Source of the DNA: JANQNX01 sp040217095 | GTDB lineage: Bacteria > Pseudomonadota > Gammaproteobacteria > Eutrophobiales > Eutrophobiaceae | Reading direction: 5' to 3' | Length of the DNA: 64,000 nt | Assembly (NCBI GenBank): GCA_965229565.1 | Contig: OZ245888.1 | Span: forward strand, 2,356,001-2,420,000 | Shown here: positions 60,671 to 64,000 of the stretch, one piece after another | How the letters are laid out: every line of letters begins with the position of its first letter | Numbering within the stretch: the first letter of the stretch is position 1 | Position numbers and translations under genes: made by a program | Notes under the pieces: generated by a model | Databases searched by the model: none | Told to the model about the DNA's origin: nothing | The model's input: the letters and a program-made list of their open reading frames with translations, nothing else

Positions 60671-63118
60671 ATGACACTGGCCACTAATATAAATGAGATT
60701 GGATCTCATGCAAGCAAGTACGACAACATTGTATCTGAAGCAAGCAGAGAACAGTCTCTCGGTGCGCTGATCAACAAAAACCAGGATCTGCATTATCTCT
60801 ACAAGCAGGCACCTATTGGCATCATACTTAATATATTATCGGCGCTACTGGTGTGCTGGTTTATTATGCCAACCGTACCGGATTATTTATATGTGCCATG
60901 GCTGGCATTCGTTGTTATTACATCTTTTACACACACGATCCTGATCAAGGAATTCAACAAGAACAAAAAAACGCTACATGTGAATAATCAATGGGCTGTA
61001 TACCACACTTTCATGAGTGGATTATCGGCGCTGACATTCAGTATTGGCTACCTTATGTTTCTGCCAATAGTCGACAGCTATGTGCAAACAATCCTGTTAC
61101 TGGTACTGGCAACACTGGCCGTATCTTTTCTACCGATACTCTCTATTTTTCTACCGGCATACATTATTTATATATCCACCTTTATCTTTCCAACCGTGTT
61201 CTGGATTTACAGCCTGCCTCCTGAAAGTGGGTATCCTTTAGCTGCGCTGTTAACTGTTACCTACTGCATGTTGCTGATCACAGCGAGTTATTATTCCAGG
61301 GCATTGCTGGAGGCCTTTGGTCTGGCATCCATTATCAATGAACAGGCAAACCAGCTACGCATGCATCTTGAAGAAAGAAATACAGATAATATCAGGTTAA
61401 AACGCGACATACATGAACTAGGCAAATATTCTGATGCAGCGCTACGTCAAAAAGAACAGGCCGAGGTTACCCTGCAAGCAATTGGAGAAGGCGTCATAGC
61501 AACCGATCAATATGGCAAGGTTACGTATATTAACCCGGTTGCCGAGGTGTATACCGGATTCATGTCCAAGGAAATAAATAGCAGGAAGATTACCTCGGTT
61601 CTGACATTGGTAGACGAAAGCAGCCATATGGAGTTGCCTAACCCTGTGTTTAATTGCCTTGAAAAGAAAGCGGCCATCCATGGTACCGAGGAAATACTGT
61701 TAATACGGCGTGATGGACTCGAATATGGTATCGAGTACAGCGTCACACCTATTATTTCAGAGCAGAAAACATTAAAAGGCACGGTAATGATCTTCAGGGA
61801 CATTACCGAGAAGCGGAAAATGGAAAAGACGCTTAGCTGGCAGGATACACACGATCCATTAACGGGATTAATCAATCGCAATGAATTTAACCGTCGACTT
61901 GTACATCTGGTGGCAAACACTGAAGATCGACAAAGTGAACATGCACTCTGCCTTATAGACCTGGATCGTTTTCGCCTGATTAATGATAGCTGTGGCAACG
62001 AAGCAGGCGATGCACTATTGAAAAAAGTTGCCAATCGACTCAGGAACCTGATGCGCGATACGGACACACTGGCACGCATTGCCAACGACGAGTTTGCTCT
62101 TATCATGTATAGCTGCTCTCTGGAAAAGGCCAGGCTCATTACCGAGATCTTTCGGGAAGAGATTAACAAGCTGAAATTTGACTGGGAAGACAAGCATTAC
62201 ACCATATCGACCAGTATCGGCATTACGACTATTTCTCCAACAGGCACAGATGATATTGCACAGGTCTATCGCAATGTTGAACTCGCCTGCAATAAGGCGA
62301 AAAGCTCTGGTGGTAATGGCCTGCAGGTATTCAGCCCGGAACTGACCGATCATCGCAAGTATACCGGTCATCTAAAACTGCTGGAGGAATTGCAACATAA
62401 CCTTAACCATGAAAGCTTCAAGATCTATACCCAGAGCATCAAGCCACTTGATGATCTTAACGACACGCTCATGCACGAGGTTTTATTGCGCATGAAAAAT
62501 GAAAACGGTGAGATCATTTCCGCCGAGAGTTTCATACAGACTGCCGAGGCCTATCACCTGCTTGCCTCTATAGATAAATGGGTGTTGAAATTTATTATGG
62601 AGATGATCGCCTACGGCAAACCGATATTCAAGGATAGTCATATCATCAACGTTAACATTTCCAAACAGTCGATACTGAATGAGCAATTCATTGAGTATCT
62701 TGATCGCCTGCTAAAGGAATATGAACTGGCACCATCCAGGATTTGCCTGGAAATCAATGAACGACATTTCTATGGCAATGTTAATTCATTGCAACGGTTC
62801 ATATCACTCATTAAGCAAATTGGCTGCAAAATTGCACTGGATGATTTCAACTACAACCCGGAGACAATCAATAATATACGTAAATTGAATGTTGATTATG
62901 TAAAACTTGATGCAAGACAGTTTAATGAAATTGGCGATGTTAAGGGTTTTAACTACTCATTGCTGGAATCAATCAACAAGATCAATCATATGGTAGGTGC
63001 CCAGACCATTGTTAAATGCCTGGACAATGATGACATGCTGGAACAGCTGTTTGAGATTGGTACTGACTATATCCAGGGCTATGCGTATGAACCGCCGAAA
63101 CCGGTCAGTAATAATTAA
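60671..63118 (+). CDS. Membrane PAS-GGDEF-EAL protein with degenerate catalytic motifs
   Basis: 815 residues. Five to six N-terminal membrane spans (about 40-215, MASE-like), a coiled coil (QLRMHLEERNTDNIRLKRDIHELGKY), a PAS domain (about 260-385), GGDEF and EAL. The GGDEF site reads ANDEF (471-475), while the inhibitory RDTD (462-465) is kept. In the EAL domain E603-V-L replaces EAL, DDFNYNPET replaces DDFGTGYSS, and the AEGVE motif is lost (GAQTIVKC). It is probably inactive as cyclase and phosphodiesterase and may bind cyclic di-GMP at the I-site. GGAG precedes the ATG. Confidence 0.88.
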   Translation: MTLATNINEIGSHASKYDNIVSEASREQSLGALINKNQDLHYLYKQAPIGIILNILSALLVCWFIMPTVPDYLYVPWLAFVVITSFTHTILIKEFNKNKKTLHVNNQWAVYHTFMSGLSALTFSIGYLMFLPIVDSYVQTILLLVLATLAVSFLPILSIFLPAYIIYISTFIFPTVFWIYSLPPESGYPLAALLTVTYCMLLITASYYSRALLEAFGLASIINEQANQLRMHLEERNTDNIRLKRDIHELGKYSDAALRQKEQAEVTLQAIGEGVIATDQYGKVTYINPVAEVYTGFMSKEINSRKITSVLTLVDESSHMELPNPVFNCLEKKAAIHGTEEILLIRRDGLEYGIEYSVTPIISEQKTLKGTVMIFRDITEKRKMEKTLSWQDTHDPLTGLINRNEFNRRLVHLVANTEDRQSEHALCLIDLDRFRLINDSCGNEAGDALLKKVANRLRNLMRDTDTLARIANDEFALIMYSCSLEKARLITEIFREEINKLKFDWEDKHYTISTSIGITTISPTGTDDIAQVYRNVELACNKAKSSGGNGLQVFSPELTDHRKYTGHLKLLEELQHNLNHESFKIYTQSIKPLDDLNDTLMHEVLLRMKNENGEIISAESFIQTAEAYHLLASIDKWVLKFIMEMIAYGKPIFKDSHIINVNISKQSILNEQFIEYLDRLLKEYELAPSRICLEINERHFYGNVNSLQRFISLIKQIGCKIALDDFNYNPETINNIRKLNVDYVKLDARQFNEIGDVKGFNYSLLESINKINHMVGAQTIVKCLDNDDMLEQLFEIGTDYIQGYAYEPPKPVSNN

Positions 63119-63155
63119 GCGTTGTTAATAACAGTAAGTATTGCCACAGTATGGC

Positions 63156-63818
63156 TCAGGTACCTGCAGCAAATTTTTTATGGATCCAGTAATCAACGCT
63201 GAGATACCTGCCGCCCCCAAGAAATAATAATGCCAGTAGCATAATGAAATAGGTGGCGGCAAATTCAATGCCGTTTTTTAGTATCGTAATACTGCCATAT
63301 TCGGTAAGCCAACTGTAATTAGCATGTTCTTTCAGAACGGCAATCGCCTTTGCTTTTCTTTCATTGGCCTCAACAATGGCCTCGGTATTCCATTCCCACG
63401 GTACGGTCAGTTTACTTTCAGGTAAGGCATGCCAACCTGCGTCCCAGTGCGCCGTCACGGCAGCCACCAGCATGGTCAGCATCAATGGAATTGCGATATA
63501 GCGCGTAAGCAGGCCAAACAACAATAGCCAACCACCAAGGAACTCGGTCCAGCCTGCCAGGAATGCTAATAACTCGGGCGCTGGTAAACCCAACCCCCAA
63601 TCAGGGTTGCCGAACCAGGCAACAACATTCGGGTCAGCAGTCAATCGCTCAAGCAGCCCTGCGTCCTCGGCGCCCAGTTGCAATTTCCCGTAACCGGCCT
63701 TGATGAAGATCGGTGCCAGGAATACCCTGAGCAGTAATGGCGCACTGAACTCCAGCGGCGATCTTAATCTTTCAAAAAGATTATCAATTTTAATTGCTGA
63801 CTGGACAATACTGACCAC
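63156..63818 (-). CDS. DoxX family membrane protein
   Basis: 220 residues, four membrane spans. SAPLLLRVFLAPIFIKAGYGKLQ, WLLLFGLLTRYIAIPLMLTMLVAAVTAHW and the family pattern of Gly and Arg at span edges identify DoxX. The start is a GTG that shares one base with the stop of the upstream gene. It occurs after DUF692-DUF2063-like genes in clusters linked to copper or oxidative stress, which would fit the upstream gene here. Exact role unknown. Confidence 0.88.
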   Translation of the reverse strand: MVSIVQSAIKIDNLFERLRSPLEFSAPLLLRVFLAPIFIKAGYGKLQLGAEDAGLLERLTADPNVVAWFGNPDWGLGLPAPELLAFLAGWTEFLGGWLLLFGLLTRYIAIPLMLTMLVAAVTAHWDAGWHALPESKLTVPWEWNTEAIVEANERKAKAIAVLKEHANYSWLTEYGSITILKNGIEFAATYFIMLLALLFLGGGRYLSVDYWIHKKFAAGT

Positions 63819-64000
63819 TATGCATCTCCCTTTTTCATTGTTCCGAGTAACAAGGATTTGTCCCGCATTGAATTCATGATTTCAGCACCGCCATTTACAA
63901 CCACAGTCTGGTCAGGGTGATTAATCTCCTGGCATATCTCCAGTAATAATGTCCGACCTGTTTTCTCAGTGTTACCAGCAATCTTCTCCACCAGCCTTGC
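63818..64000 (-). CDS. C-terminal end of a DUF2063-like protein (partial)
   Basis: Sixty residues plus stop, beginning outside the window. GRTLLLEICQEINHP and AEIMNSMRDKSLLLGTM resemble the C-terminal segment of DUF2063 proteins (putative DNA-binding or bufferin-maturation partners). One-base overlap with the DoxX gene (TAG/GTG) supports this, since DUF2063-DoxX is a common order. The call rests on a short fragment. Confidence 0.5.
   Translation of the reverse strand, partial: ARLVEKIAGNTEKTGRTLLLEICQEINHPDQTVVVNGGAEIMNSMRDKSLLLGTMKKGDA

Noticed and set aside
1..64000. CRISPR arrays, tRNA or rRNA genes, insertion sequences
   Set aside because: No regularly spaced repeats, no tRNA-like cloverleaf or rRNA sequence, and no transposase or terminal inverted repeats were seen by eye.

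Overview
This window reads as a chromosomal stretch from a gammaproteobacterium of roughly even G+C. Gene families and gene orders typical of that class (scpAB/rluB, yciB-yciI-bolA, clpSA, argA+argE, homodimeric aceE with aceF and a lipoyl-bearing lpd, typA, the MoxR/Bat cluster, YqcC, YajG) fill it densely. I cannot name a genus. No rRNA, tRNA, CRISPR array, insertion sequence or prophage was seen. About 65 genes are supported, two of them cut by the window edges.

Layout. 1-9.2 kb: DNA repair and rRNA modification (endonuclease III-like fragment, rluB), chromosome segregation (scpA/scpB), trpS, a YciO/Sua5 protein, then on the plus strand yciB, yciI, bolA, dam-type methylase, dapE and a UPF0114 membrane protein, met by a glycosyltransferase. 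9.3-18.6 kb: isocitrate lyase with its own terminator, a 592-base gap, clpS-clpA, argE-argA (translationally coupled) divergent from ilvD, and a DCC-family thiol protein. 18.7-22.9 kb: a btaA-btaB pair for betaine lipid synthesis, a receiver-coiled-coil response regulator, a lytic transglycosylase and pgpA. 22.9-24.8 kb: a small operon of exported or membrane proteins including a secreted-looking methyltransferase. 24.8-32.0 kb: a seven-gene minus-strand operon moxR - DUF58 - DUF4381 - batA - batBC - batD - ykvA. 32.2-40.9 kb: an HpaI-type aldolase, small unknowns, a hydroxyisobutyrate dehydrogenase-like enzyme divergent from an SRAP protein, a free-standing pqqA, an STAS/SEC14 protein divergent from a YajG lipoprotein, a sodium/solute symporter, an NTF2-like exported protein divergent from a LysR regulator, two tandem phasins and yqcC. 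41-50 kb: a second-type EF-G, two diguanylate cyclase/phosphodiesterase proteins, a periplasmic cyclophilin and typA. 50-64 kb: a membrane-anchored zincin, an M17 aminopeptidase divergent from aceE-aceF-lpd, ybfF, argG, a degenerate GGDEF/EAL protein, and a DoxX-family protein following the end of a DUF2063-like gene.

The most unusual items are regulatory or lie outside ordinary gene calls. A 24-residue PqqA precursor peptide stands alone, with a near-consensus sigma-54 promoter, a symmetric upstream region and its own terminator, and with no pqqB-E nearby. Two perfect CRP-type palindromes lie 42 bp apart upstream of a GGDEF/EAL protein whose catalytic motifs are broken while its I-site is intact. 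A perfect FNR/ANR box lies between the STAS and YajG genes. The two phasin genes share a duplicated promoter block with an 11-13 bp palindrome. A btaAB betaine-lipid operon is present. Metabolically the window shows the glyoxylate shunt (aceA), pyruvate dehydrogenase, arginine, lysine and branched-chain amino acid synthesis, and storage-granule proteins, which suggests a free-living, nutritionally flexible heterotroph or mixotroph.
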